From JACVRW01 sp963827065 (GTDB taxonomy: Bacteria > Actinomycetota > Thermoleophilia > Solirubrobacterales > Thermoleophilaceae), in assembly GCA_963827065.1 (NCBI GenBank), contig CAWGZM010000008.1:1-64000 (forward strand): a DNA stretch of 64,000 bases, given 5' to 3'. Shown here one piece after another: positions 17,446-26,143 of this stretch. The position numbers were made by a program, and so were the translations under genes. The notes under the pieces were generated by a model, which worked only from the letters and a program-made list of their open reading frames with translations, was not told the origin of the DNA and did not search any database. Every line of letters begins with the position of its first letter. Positions within the stretch are counted from its first letter, which is position 1.

Positions 17446-18455
17446 GCGCGCCGGTCGCGATCGACGCCCGTGCCGCGATCCGGCGCGAGACGGGCGGCGT
17501 CGAGCGGGTCGCGCGGGAGATGTCGAGGCGCCTGCCGGCGCTGCGGCCGGACCGCTACGAGCTGGTCGTGCCGCGGCCGCGCCTCGCCCACCGCGCCGGG
17601 CACGCCTGGGAGCAGCTCGTCCTGCCGCTCGCGGCCCGCCGGGCCGAGCTCATCTACTGCCCCGCGAACCTCGCCCCGCTGGGATCGCGGCGCAACGTCG
17701 TGGTGATCCACGACCTCGCCGCGCTCGCCCACCCGGAGTGGTACGGACGCGCCTACGTCGCCTGGCAGCGGCTCGCGCTGCCCGCGATCGCCGGGCGAGC
17801 GCGACTCGTCATCACGGTGTCGGACTTCTCGCGCGCCGAGATCGCCGGGCGGCTGCACGTCGAGGACGAGCGCATCCGCGTCGTGCCGAACGGCGTGGCG
17901 GACGGCTTCTCGCCGGACGCCGACCCGCGGCCGGCCGCGCGCGCCCTCGGCCTCGAGCGCCCCTACGTGCTCGCGCTCTCGACGCGCATCGCGCGTAAGA
18001 ACGTCGGCGTCCTCTCCAACGCGGCCGCCGCCCTCGGGGAGCGCGGCATCGAGCTCGTCACCGCCGGCTCGGGCCGCTCGTACATGCGCCCTGGCGAGCC
18101 TCCGCCGGGGCGCCCGCTCGGATACGTCCCGGAGGCGCTGTTGCCCGGCCTGTACGCGGGCGCCGCGGCGCTGGCGCTGCCGTCGGTCTACGAAGGCTTC
18201 GGCCTGCCGGCGCTCGAGGCCATGGCGAGCGGCGCCCCGGTCGTAGCCGCGAACCGGACGGCGCTCCCGGAGGTGTGCGGCGACGCCGCGCTGCTCGCGG
18301 ACCCGGATGACCCCGACGCGTTCGCCGACGCGCTCCTGCGCGCCACCGGACCCGAGCGCGAGCGCCTGACCGCCGCCGGACTCGGGCGCGCAGCCGCGTT
18401 CACCTGGGAGCGCAGCGCCCGACTCACGGACGAGGCGATCGGCGAGCTCCTCTGA
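17442..18455 (+). CDS. Family 4 glycosyltransferase
   Basis: 337 aa from the ATG at 17442, overlapping the fusion gene by 4 bp. The amino half has AIRRETGGVERVAREM and VVIHDLAALAHPEWYGRAY; the carboxyl half has VLALSTRIARKNVGVL and YEGFGLPALEAMASGAPVVA with the donor-binding E-x7-E. The group includes mannosyl and rhamnosyl transferases using nucleotide sugars. It is the last gene of the polysaccharide locus and ends one base before the long hairpin at 18457-18508. Confidence 0.87.
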   Translation: MSAPVAIDARAAIRRETGGVERVAREMSRRLPALRPDRYELVVPRPRLAHRAGHAWEQLVLPLAARRAELIYCPANLAPLGSRRNVVVIHDLAALAHPEWYGRAYVAWQRLALPAIAGRARLVITVSDFSRAEIAGRLHVEDERIRVVPNGVADGFSPDADPRPAARALGLERPYVLALSTRIARKNVGVLSNAAAALGERGIELVTAGSGRSYMRPGEPPPGRPLGYVPEALLPGLYAGAAALALPSVYEGFGLPALEAMASGAPVVAANRTALPEVCGDAALLADPDDPDAFADALLRATGPERERLTAAGLGRAAAFTWERSARLTDEAIGELL

Positions 18456-18456
18456 G

Positions 18457-18508
18457 GGGGTCAGGTCTTGCAATCCAGCATCAATGCTGGATTGCAAGAC
18501 CTGACCCC
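18457..18508. repeat. Perfect long hairpin, REP/MITE-like
   Basis: Two perfectly complementary 25-nt arms (18457-18481 and 18484-18508) are separated by only CA. Each end reads GGGGTCAGGTCTTGC / GCAAGACCTGACCCC. It begins one base after the stop of the GT4 gene and lies 22 bp before the AidB-like start. It has no T-run, but in RNA it would form an extremely stable stem able to stop or protect transcripts. I recall similar GGGGTCAGG-ended palindromes accompanying REP-associated transposases in other bacteria; no transposase is in this window, so the mobile origin is an inference. Confidence 0.75.
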
Positions 18509-18530
18509 TCCGCCCTGGCAAACTTGCCCC

Positions 18531-20105
18531 ATGCTCGCCTCCGGCTCCACGCACGAAGTCCTGAACCAGGCGCCGCCGCTCGCTCCCTACAACGTCTTCG
18601 ATGCCGACCTGCCGCTGCGCGAGGCGCTCGAGCGCGAGGGCGGTGGCTGGGGCGTCGACCGGCTGCGTGACACGGGCGAGCTGGCGGGCAGCACCGAGGC
18701 GATCGAGCACTCCGAGCGCGCCGAGCGCAACGAGCCGCGGCTGCGCACCCACGACCGCTACGGCAACCGCATCAACGAGGTCGAGCTCGATCCCTCCTGG
18801 CACTGGTGCCTGCGCCAGGCGATCGAGCGCGAGATCCACTCGTTGCCCTGGCGCGATCCGCAGCCCGGCGGCCACGTGGTGCGTGCGGCGCTCATGTACA
18901 CGTGGAGCCAGGTCAACTCGGGCGTCATGTGTCCCGTCTCGATGACCTACTCGGTCATCCCCGCCCTGCGCGAGGAGCCGGAGCTCGCCGCCGAGTGGGA
19001 GCCGCTGCTGACGAAGCCCTCCTATGGCGACGGAGCGCTCGCCGGCATGGCGATGACCGAGAAGCAGGGCGGCTCGGACGTGCGCGCGAACACCACCCGC
19101 GCCGAGCCGCTCGGCGACGGCAGCTACGAGCTGACCGGCCACAAGTGGTTCTGCTCGTATCCGCCGTGCGACGTCTTCCTGACCCTCGCCCAGACGCCGG
19201 CCGGGCTCTCCTGCTTCGTCTTCGAGTCGAGCGATCCCGGCTTCCGCATCCAGCGCCTCAAGGACAAGCTCGGCACGCGCTCGCTGCCCTCCAGCGAGGT
19301 CGAGTTCGAGCGTCTGCGCGCGCGGCTCGTCGGCGAGGAGGGGCGCGGCGTCGCGACGATCATCCGCATGGTCAACCACACGCGGCTCGACTGCCTGATC
19401 GGCTCGGCGACGTCGATGCGCTGGGGTGTCGTCCAGGCCGTTCACCACGCCCGCCACCGCGCCGCCTTCGGCAGGCAGCTCGCCGACCAGCCGCTCATGC
19501 AGAACGTGCTCGCCGACCTCGCGATCGAGTCGGAGGCCGCGACCGCGGCGGCCATGCGCGTCGCCCGCGCCTACGACGAGGGCGAGTCGGACTTCCGCCG
19601 GCTGGCCACCGCGGTGATGAAGCACTGGGTCTGCAAGCGCGCGCCATGGCACGCCACCGAGGCGCTCGAGTGCCTGGGCGGCAACGGCTATGTCGAGGAG
19701 TCGGGTATGCCGCGACTCCTGCGCGACGCGCCGCTCAACTCGATCTGGGAGGGCTCCGGCAACGTGTCGGCGCTCGACGTTCTCCGCGCGCTGGCGAGGG
19801 AACCGGAGACGCTGCCCGCCTTCCTGGCGGAGTGCGAGCTCGCCCGGGGCGGCAACGCGGCGCTCGACGCGCTCCTCGACCGCCTGCGCGAGAGCGCGCC
19901 GGCCGACCCCGAGTTCGAGGCGCGCCGCGTGGTTGGCGACCTCGCGCTCGCGCTGCAGGCGAGCCTGCTCGTGCGGAACGCGCCGCCCGAGGTCGCGGAC
20001 GCCTTCTGCGCCGGCCGCCTCGAGGGAGCCGGCGGCCGCGTGTTCGGGACGCTGCCGGCCCAGGTGGACGCCCCGGCGATCGTTGCCCGGGTGCTGCCCG
20101 CCTGA
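18531..20105 (+). CDS. AidB-like acyl-CoA dehydrogenase family flavoprotein
   Basis: 524 aa from the ATG at 18531. It matches E. coli AidB (541 aa) in layout and motifs: GMAMTEKQGGSDVRANTTRAE, TGHKWFCSYPPCDVFLTLAQTPAGLSCF, LKDKLGTRSLPSSEVEFE, and near the C-terminus ALECLGGNGYVEES and NSIWEGSGNVSALDVLRAL. AidB binds FAD and DNA and is induced by alkylation; related enzymes act on isovaleryl-CoA-like substrates. Whether this copy serves DNA protection or acyl-CoA oxidation cannot be decided from sequence. Converges with the glyoxalase-fold gene after a 37-bp gap. Confidence 0.85.
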   Translation: MLASGSTHEVLNQAPPLAPYNVFDADLPLREALEREGGGWGVDRLRDTGELAGSTEAIEHSERAERNEPRLRTHDRYGNRINEVELDPSWHWCLRQAIEREIHSLPWRDPQPGGHVVRAALMYTWSQVNSGVMCPVSMTYSVIPALREEPELAAEWEPLLTKPSYGDGALAGMAMTEKQGGSDVRANTTRAEPLGDGSYELTGHKWFCSYPPCDVFLTLAQTPAGLSCFVFESSDPGFRIQRLKDKLGTRSLPSSEVEFERLRARLVGEEGRGVATIIRMVNHTRLDCLIGSATSMRWGVVQAVHHARHRAAFGRQLADQPLMQNVLADLAIESEAATAAAMRVARAYDEGESDFRRLATAVMKHWVCKRAPWHATEALECLGGNGYVEESGMPRLLRDAPLNSIWEGSGNVSALDVLRALAREPETLPAFLAECELARGGNAALDALLDRLRESAPADPEFEARRVVGDLALALQASLLVRNAPPEVADAFCAGRLEGAGGRVFGTLPAQVDAPAIVARVLPA

Positions 20106-20142
20106 CGCGGACGAGTCGCTCGCCCGCTAGATGTGCGGCGCG

Positions 20143-20913
20143 CTACTCGTCGAAGCGACCGGTGAACACGCCGAGGACCGCACCCTGCGGGTCCTGAGCG
20201 ACGACGATCTCGCCGCCCGGCACCGGCATCTTCGGCACGAGCAGCGTGCCGCCGGCGGCGCCGAGCGTCTCGGCCGCGGCGTCGATGTCGTCGATGCCGA
20301 AGTAAACGAGCCAGTGCGGCGGCGCGCCCTGGTCGGGCGGCAGCTGCATCATGCCGGCGTTCAGGTGGTCCCCGAGATACATGCCCCAGTAGGGAATCTC
20401 CGTGCCCTCGGTCCGCTCGAAGCGCCAGCCGAAGAGGTCGGAGTAGAACTCCGTCGCCCGCTCCGGGTCGGTCGTATTGAGCTGGGTCAGCGAGAGCAGG
20501 CCGTGGCCGTTGACGAGCTCGGCGCCGATCGAGGTGCCAGCCTTCCAGACGGCGAAGATCGCGCCCGCCGGATCGGCGATGACCGCCATGCGGCCCGCAT
20601 CCATCACGTCGAACGGCTCGGCGAGGAGCGTCCCGCCGAGCTCGGCGGCCTTCGCGGCCGTGGCATCGGCATCGTCGACGGTCACGTACGCGGTCCAGGC
20701 GGGCGGCTGCCCCTCGGCCTGCACTGCGTTGAGGCCGGCGACAGCAAGACCGTCCACCCTCGCCATCGAGTACGTGCCTCCGCCCGGGATCGGTTGGTCG
20801 TCGTAGTCCCACCCGAAGAGGTCTGCGTAGAGCGCCTTCGCGGCGTCCACGTCGGTGGTGGCGAGGTCGGTCCAGGAGAAGATTCCGGCGTCGTAGCTCT
20901 CTCGTCGTCCCAT
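20143..20913 (-). CDS. VOC (glyoxalase-fold) family protein with two domains
   Basis: 256 aa, ATG start. Two tandem glyoxalase/bleomycin-resistance-fold halves: residues ~10-125 (FSWTDLATTDVDAAKALYADLFGWDYDD) and ~140-252 (LSLTQLNTTDPERATEFYSDLFGWRFER). Each ends in a DPxGA(I/V)F/LGVF strand (DPAGAIFAVW, DPQGAVLGVF). Similar two-domain proteins are common in actinobacteria (Cfp30B-like) with mostly unknown substrates. The metal-binding His/Glu pattern of true glyoxalase I is not obvious. Its start is 17 bp below the hydrolase gene stop on the same strand, so co-transcription is possible. Confidence 0.82.
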   Translation of the reverse strand: MGRRESYDAGIFSWTDLATTDVDAAKALYADLFGWDYDDQPIPGGGTYSMARVDGLAVAGLNAVQAEGQPPAWTAYVTVDDADATAAKAAELGGTLLAEPFDVMDAGRMAVIADPAGAIFAVWKAGTSIGAELVNGHGLLSLTQLNTTDPERATEFYSDLFGWRFERTEGTEIPYWGMYLGDHLNAGMMQLPPDQGAPPHWLVYFGIDDIDAAAETLGAAGGTLLVPKMPVPGGEIVVAQDPQGAVLGVFTGRFDE

Positions 20914-20930
20914 GGGCGCGACAGTACCGC

Positions 20931-21968
20931 TCAGGCGGGTCCCGAGCCGTCCCGGCGTACGAGCACGTCGAGGCCGTGGAGGCGATCCGGCAGCGGTCCG
21001 CTCATGCGCAGCCAGGGAGGCCGCGGCGCGCGCCGCAGCGTGACTGCGAAGAAGTCGCGCGCGGCGCCGTCCAGCCAGCGCTGCTGGGCCCGCGCGGAGG
21101 GCCGGGCCGCCGGGCGGCAGGGCGGCCGCCCGGCGGGCGCGTCATCCGCGCCGCGGCGGCTGAGCGTCCGGTTGAAGTAGTTGTGATTGGCGCGCTCGAT
21201 CCGCACCAGCTGGCTCGGCGCGCGGCGGCCCGGGTCGGCGAGCGCCTGCCGGAAGTAGCCGCGGCCGAACAGCCCGGTGTCACCGTCGCAGCTGCCGAGC
21301 GCCACTGCGAACGGCACGCCCGCGGGCGGAGCCGCGCGCGCGAAGATCGGGGTGAGCAGGAAGAGCGAGCGCACGGGGCCGCGGCCCGCGGCGATCTTCG
21401 CCGGGGAGCGGTTGCCCGCGCGCCGGCGCGCGGACCGAACGGCGCGGTGGCCGCTCAAGGAGTGTCCGAGGAGGCCGAGCCGCGTGAGGTCGATCCGGCC
21501 CGCGAGCGGGATCGGGAAGCGCGGCGGGCGCCCGGCGGCGTCGCGGGCGACCGCCGCGAGCACCCGGTTGACGATCCGCGGCCAGCGCGCGCGGTCGTTC
21601 GGCTCGCCCCAGCCGCCCGTGTAGGCCGCGTTCAGGTCCGGCGCGATCGCGGCGATCCCGCGCCGCGCCAGCGCCGCGACCACGTGCCGCAGGCCGAGGT
21701 CGTTGCGCTGCTCGCGGTTGAAGCACGGCCAAGTCTCGGTGTCGAGCTCGCCGCTCGGGCAGTTCGTGCCGTGACGTCCGTGCGCCACCAGCACGAGCGG
21801 GTGCGGGCCCGGCCCGGTGGGCACGCCGATGGCGCCCCAGAGCCGCACCGGCAGCCTGCCGAACGGGGACGAGTCCGCAAGCCGGACGGTGCCGAGGTTG
21901 TAGTCGCGGACCTGGGCGGGCGCGGCTTCGCTTGCCGCCGGCCACGCGAGTGCCCCGGCGGCGATCAC
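20931..21968 (-). CDS. Secreted alpha/beta hydrolase
   Basis: About 345 aa. The start is uncertain: no ATG precedes the signal-like segment, so I use the GTG at 21968, which gives VIAAGALAWPAASEAAPA; a CTG start a few codons upstream would supply a better basic n-region. The body has HPLVLVAHGRHGTNC near the front, the nucleophile elbow LLGHSLSGHRAVR, a GSCDGDTG acid loop and ERANHNYF with the catalytic His. This fits serine hydrolases of the chlorophyllase/dienelactone type acting outside the membrane. Substrate unknown. Lies 32 bp after the membrane-protein gene on the same strand. Confidence 0.7.
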   Translation of the reverse strand: MIAAGALAWPAASEAAPAQVRDYNLGTVRLADSSPFGRLPVRLWGAIGVPTGPGPHPLVLVAHGRHGTNCPSGELDTETWPCFNREQRNDLGLRHVVAALARRGIAAIAPDLNAAYTGGWGEPNDRARWPRIVNRVLAAVARDAAGRPPRFPIPLAGRIDLTRLGLLGHSLSGHRAVRSARRRAGNRSPAKIAAGRGPVRSLFLLTPIFARAAPPAGVPFAVALGSCDGDTGLFGRGYFRQALADPGRRAPSQLVRIERANHNYFNRTLSRRGADDAPAGRPPCRPAARPSARAQQRWLDGAARDFFAVTLRRAPRPPWLRMSGPLPDRLHGLDVLVRRDGSGPA

Positions 21969-22000
21969 CAGAGCGAGGCAGCGCTTCGGAGCTTCCAGCC

Positions 22001-22750
22001 TCAGACCTCGGAGGCGTCCTTCGGGCTGGGCGCCCCTGCCACGCGGTCCTGAAAGCGCTGATAGCGCGCGGTGTGGCGGGCGTAGCGGCGCTCTGACTTG
22101 ATCCGCTTGCGACTGCCCTCCGGATAGCGGCGCCGCGCCCAGGGCGAGTCGGGCTTGGCGAGCCTGATCGCGCCGATCAGTGCCACGGGGAAGAGGAGCA
22201 TGCCCGCCACGCCCATGAAGATCTTGCCCTTCAGCACGGCGACAGCCGCCACCGCCAGCGAGATCAGCACCGAGAGGATGATCGTCGGCGCGCCGGCATC
22301 GGTCGAGAACGGCAGGAAGCCCATCAGGATCAGGCCGCCGACAATCGCGGCAACGATCACCGCGTCGACCGAGCGCCTCCCCTCCTCCGCCCAGTAGACG
22401 TCCTCGAGCTGGAGCCAGAGCGCATACTCGTCGAGCGTCAGCCCGGCGCCGATGCCGAACGCGGCGGCGGAGAGCTCCATCCAGGGGCTGTCGAGTTGCA
22501 GGGCGAGCAGGAAGCCCGCGAACAGCATCATCACGATGCCGAACACGAGGTGGTGGACGTGCAGCCCGCCCTCGGTCTTGATACTCCCGGGCCACCACGT
22601 GACCTTGGGGCTGCGCATCAACCGCGTGCTCACCCGGATCAGCAGGAAGGAGAGCAGCATCGAGCCGAGCAGGATGAGCCCGGCGCGCTCACCCTCACCG
22701 CTGAGCACGCTCTCGTTCTCGAACTCGAGGACGATCTCGGCGATGTGCAT
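22001..22750 (-). CDS. Conserved integral membrane protein
   Basis: 249 aa, ATG start. Six or so hydrophobic segments (LILLGSMLLSFLLI, LVFGIVMMLFAGFLLAL, VDAVIVAAIVGGLILMGF, TIILSVLISLAVAAVAVL, FMGVAGMLLFPVALIGAI). Notable polar residues are the clustered histidines in GGLHVHHLVFG and the acidic DEYALWLQLEDVYWAEEG, an arrangement I recall from uncharacterised actinobacterial membrane proteins; together they could bind metal. The C-terminal 50 residues are basic and cytoplasmic. No function can be assigned. Flanked by two predicted secreted hydrolases on the same strand. Confidence 0.75.
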   Translation of the reverse strand: MHIAEIVLEFENESVLSGEGERAGLILLGSMLLSFLLIRVSTRLMRSPKVTWWPGSIKTEGGLHVHHLVFGIVMMLFAGFLLALQLDSPWMELSAAAFGIGAGLTLDEYALWLQLEDVYWAEEGRRSVDAVIVAAIVGGLILMGFLPFSTDAGAPTIILSVLISLAVAAVAVLKGKIFMGVAGMLLFPVALIGAIRLAKPDSPWARRRYPEGSRKRIKSERRYARHTARYQRFQDRVAGAPSPKDASEV

Positions 22751-22762
22751 GCGGGCAGCCTC

Positions 22763-23917
22763 CTAACGCCGGGTAGCGAGCGCCGCGCAGACTGCTGCTG
22801 CGAAGGTGCGCCGCAGCCTGACGAAGGCGGCCGGCTCGCCCTTCGTCGCCGTGATCTGCTGGTTGATCGCCACCGTTGCCGACCTGCGCCCGTCGCCGCT
22901 CGCGCCGATGAACTGGGTGTAGCCCGGCGTGTTGCCGGTGTGGCCGAAGACGACCCCGCAGCGGGTGCGGTAGCGGAAGAGGGCGAGGCCGGCGCGGTTG
23001 ATGCCGGGCCCGCGCGGCTCCGAGTTGCCCGGACGCATGCTCCGCTGCGCCCGCTGCACGCTGGCGCCGAACAGCCGGCCGCCGACGTAGCCCCGCACGA
23101 AGCTGGTCATGTCGAGCGGCGTCGAGACGATGCCGCCGGAAGCCCAGAGGCCGGACGCTCCGTACGCCTCGCTCAGGTCCTCGAGCGGCCCGGGTGGATC
23201 GGGGTCGTACCCGTGTGCGAACGGGCGCGGCAGCCGCGAGCCGGAGGGCAGGCTCGTGTTGCGCATCCCGAGCGGGCGGTAGACGCGCTCGCGCAGCAGT
23301 CGCTCGTAGGACCTGCCCGTCGCGGCTTCTGCCATCAGGGCCGCGGCGATGTTGTCGGTGTTCGAGTACTGGTACCTCGTGCCGGGGGTGAACTCAAGCG
23401 GCTCGGGAGCCGCGTAGGCAAGCAGCTCGAGCGGCGTGAACTTACGAAACAGGTCCGCGCCGAATGCCTGCAGGAAGGCGTCGGTGCCCGAGAAGTCCGG
23501 CAGGCCGCTCGTGTGGCCGAGCAGCTGGCGCAGCGTGATCTGTGACCAGGCCCGCGGCTGGCCCGGCAAGAGCTCGCCGATCGTGTCGTCGAGCTCGAGA
23601 TCACCCGCCTGAACGAGGGAGAGCGTGACGGCGCCGCTGAACGCCTTGGCGACGCTCGCGATCCGCATGTGATCGGTGGCCCGCCACACGCGGCGCGGAC
23701 TGATCACGCCCACCCCGGCTGTGTGCGCGGTGGTGCGCCCGCCACGGTGGACCATCGCGATCGCGCCGGGCGGCCCGCCCGAACCGTCGACAAGTTGCTC
23801 GAGCGCGTTGTCGAGCGCACGGTCGGCACGTGGCGCTGGAATTGCGCTCGCGTGTCCCACCGGCAGCACGCAGCCGGCCAGGGCTGCCGCCAGCAGGGTG
23901 AGACGAGTCCGTCCCAT
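22763..23917 (-). CDS. Secreted serine hydrolase, class C beta-lactamase/DD-peptidase family
   Basis: 384 aa from the ATG at 23917; an upstream start at 23971 would add 18 residues of unlikely sequence. Signal peptide at ~1-25 (LTLLAAALAGCVLPVGHASA). Catalytic motifs of the serine beta-lactamase-like family are complete: S88-V-A-K91 in IASVAKAFSG, Y-S-N in YQYSNTDN, and HTG in FGHTGNTPG. It may be a D-alanyl-D-alanine carboxypeptidase or esterase; real beta-lactam hydrolysis cannot be inferred. Divergent from the PI-PLC-like gene across 54 bp. Confidence 0.85.
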   Translation of the reverse strand: MGRTRLTLLAAALAGCVLPVGHASAIPAPRADRALDNALEQLVDGSGGPPGAIAMVHRGGRTTAHTAGVGVISPRRVWRATDHMRIASVAKAFSGAVTLSLVQAGDLELDDTIGELLPGQPRAWSQITLRQLLGHTSGLPDFSGTDAFLQAFGADLFRKFTPLELLAYAAPEPLEFTPGTRYQYSNTDNIAAALMAEAATGRSYERLLRERVYRPLGMRNTSLPSGSRLPRPFAHGYDPDPPGPLEDLSEAYGASGLWASGGIVSTPLDMTSFVRGYVGGRLFGASVQRAQRSMRPGNSEPRGPGINRAGLALFRYRTRCGVVFGHTGNTPGYTQFIGASGDGRRSATVAINQQITATKGEPAAFVRLRRTFAAAVCAALATRR

Positions 23918-23971
23918 CGGCCGACGGACGGTACAGGAGTTACAGTCCCCGACGCAACACCCGACTCGCAA

Positions 23972-26143
23972 ATGGGTTCCACTCTCTCCCGCTCCCGGGG
24001 CACGGCCAGCGTCGTGATGCTCGTCATCGGCGCCGTGCTGCTCATTGCCGGAACGGTCGCCTTCTACGCGCGCGAGCAGATCGTCGACCGCGAGGCCTTC
24101 GCGAACCGCGCCGTGGAGGCCCTCGAGGACGACGGCGTGCGCACGGTCGTCGGGCGCGAGATCGTCATCTACCTGGCGGAGCGCGGCTCGGCCGACCTCG
24201 CCGCCGCGCGGCCGCTGCTCGAGTCGGTCGTCGGCACCCTGATCCAGACAGAGCCGTTCCAGCGCGTCTTCCGCGGCGCCGCGCTCGAGGCCAACCGTGT
24301 CTTCTTCGTGCGCGAGAGGGAGAACGTCCTCCTCGATCTTGGCGACGCCGCCCAGATCGTCGAGTTCGGGCTGAGGTCGGTCTCGCCGAACCTCGCGAGG
24401 CAGCTGCCCGACGACCTCAAGCCGGACCTGTTGGCGCTGCGCGACCGCGAGTTCGCGGGCACCACGCTGCGAATCGCCGACCAGGTGCGCGTGCTCGGCA
24501 TCGTCCTTCCGCTGCTCGCTGTCCTGCTGCTGGCCGGCGCGGTGGCGGTGGCCCCGGACCGGCGCATTGCAGTCCTCCGCGCCGGGGTTGCGGTCGGCGC
24601 TGCCGGGGCGCTCATGCTCGTCGCCCTGCTGGTCCTCAAGGCGCGCTCACTTGCGGGCGTCTACGGGGAGGACGAGGTGACCGACGAGGAGGTGCGCGCG
24701 GCCGTCTCCGGGCTGTTCGACGCCTTCCTCGGCGACCTCGTCACATGGGCCCTGCTGCTGGCGCTGCTCGGGGTGGCGGTGGCGGCCGCGGCGGCGGCAC
24801 TCGACCCGGAGGACGTCGAGGCCCCCGCGCAGCGCCTGAGGCGGCTCGCCCAGCGACCGAGCTCGGGCTGGGCCCGCGCGCTGCGCGGCGTCGCGGCGCT
24901 CGCTGCCGGCATCCTCGCCGTCCTCGACCCAACTCTCGCGCTGCAGATCGCGGCGGTTGTCCTCGGCGGGTTCCTCGTCTTCTTCGGCATGTCCGAGCTG
25001 CTCCTCCTGCTCTCCCGCCCGGGGCAGACGAGGGCCGAGGCGGAGCACGCCCGCGGCCGGGCGCTCGTCGGCGCCGGGGCGGCCGGCGTGCTGGTGCTGG
25101 GGGCGCTCGTCGCGCTCGTCATCGTGGTCACGAGCAGCGCGCCGGAGCCGAGCATCGCTCAGCCGGGGGCCCGCTCCGGCAAGTGCAACGGCTCCTTCGC
25201 GCTTTGCGACCTGCGCCTGAACGAAGCCGTCTGGGCAGGCACGCACAACTCATTCTCGGCAGCGGACAGCCCCGACTGGTTCATCGCCAACCAGCGCCAC
25301 GACATCAAGCGCCAGCTCGCGGACGGCATCCGCCTGTTCCTCATCGATCCGCACTGGGGCGTCGAGACCGGCAACGGCAGGGTCCGCACCGACTTCGCCG
25401 CCGAGAAGCGCGATCGCAATCGCGTGGCCAAGAGCCTTCCACCCGAGGTGCTGGCGTCGGCCGAGCGGCTGGCCGGCCGCCTCGGCGCCGGCGAGGCAGC
25501 AGGCGAGCGCGAGGTCTGGCTCTGCCACAGCGTGTGCGAGCTCGGCGCGACCAAGATGGTCGACTCGCTGGTGGAGGTCAGGGAGTTCCTCGAGGCGAAC
25601 CGCGGGGAGGTCGTGATCCTCTTCATCGAGCCGTACGTGACTCCGCAGGACATCGAGAAGGTGTTCGCCGAGTCAGGCCTCGAGCGCTACGTCGTGACGC
25701 TCGACCGCGACAGCCCGATGCCGACGCTCGGCGACCTCGTGCGCCGCAACAAGCGCGTCATCGTCTTCACCGAGAAGGACGCCGACGGAACGGTCCCGTG
25801 GTACCTGGACGGCTTCTCGTTCGTGCAGGACACGCCGCTCGGAGCGACCAAGGTGAAGCAGCTGAGCTGCAAGCTCGAGCGCGGCGACGCCGACAGCCCG
25901 TTCCTGATGCTGAACCACTGGGCCGACCTGTTCCCGCCGCGCCGCACCCCCAACGAGCCCTTCCAGACCGAGCGGGCGATCGTCTCGCGCGCACACGAGT
26001 GCGCACGCAGGCGCGGCCTGCCCGTGAGCCTGATCGCGGTCGACCACTACGACGTGGGCTCGCTGCTGCCGGCCGTCGACACGCTCAACGCCGAGCGCAT
26101 CCAGGCGCTCCGCCGCGCCCAGGCGCAGGCGCGCGGCGGCTAG
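23972..26143 (+). CDS. Membrane protein with C-terminal PI-PLC X-like phosphodiesterase domain
   Basis: 723 aa from the ATG at 23972. Residues 1-400 hold several hydrophobic segments (~12-34, ~175-195, ~205-225, ~250-270, ~310-345, ~365-385) separated by charged loops. From ~405 a TIM-barrel phosphodiesterase begins: AVWAGTHNSFSA with the first catalytic His (~424), DGIRLFLIDPHWG, VVILFIEPYVTP and FLMLNHWADLFPP. PI-PLC X-type enzymes cleave phosphoinositol lipids or glycerophosphodiesters. The domain would face outside, tethered to the membrane. The stop overlaps that of the APC permease by 4 bp. Confidence 0.78.
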   Translation: MGSTLSRSRGTASVVMLVIGAVLLIAGTVAFYAREQIVDREAFANRAVEALEDDGVRTVVGREIVIYLAERGSADLAAARPLLESVVGTLIQTEPFQRVFRGAALEANRVFFVRERENVLLDLGDAAQIVEFGLRSVSPNLARQLPDDLKPDLLALRDREFAGTTLRIADQVRVLGIVLPLLAVLLLAGAVAVAPDRRIAVLRAGVAVGAAGALMLVALLVLKARSLAGVYGEDEVTDEEVRAAVSGLFDAFLGDLVTWALLLALLGVAVAAAAAALDPEDVEAPAQRLRRLAQRPSSGWARALRGVAALAAGILAVLDPTLALQIAAVVLGGFLVFFGMSELLLLLSRPGQTRAEAEHARGRALVGAGAAGVLVLGALVALVIVVTSSAPEPSIAQPGARSGKCNGSFALCDLRLNEAVWAGTHNSFSAADSPDWFIANQRHDIKRQLADGIRLFLIDPHWGVETGNGRVRTDFAAEKRDRNRVAKSLPPEVLASAERLAGRLGAGEAAGEREVWLCHSVCELGATKMVDSLVEVREFLEANRGEVVILFIEPYVTPQDIEKVFAESGLERYVVTLDRDSPMPTLGDLVRRNKRVIVFTEKDADGTVPWYLDGFSFVQDTPLGATKVKQLSCKLERGDADSPFLMLNHWADLFPPRRTPNEPFQTERAIVSRAHECARRRGLPVSLIAVDHYDVGSLLPAVDTLNAERIQALRRAQAQARGG

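Noticed and set aside
17328..19652. 774-codon minus-strand frame spanning the hairpin at 18457-18508
   Set aside because: It crosses two well-supported plus-strand genes and a structured repeat, and has no recognisable domain.
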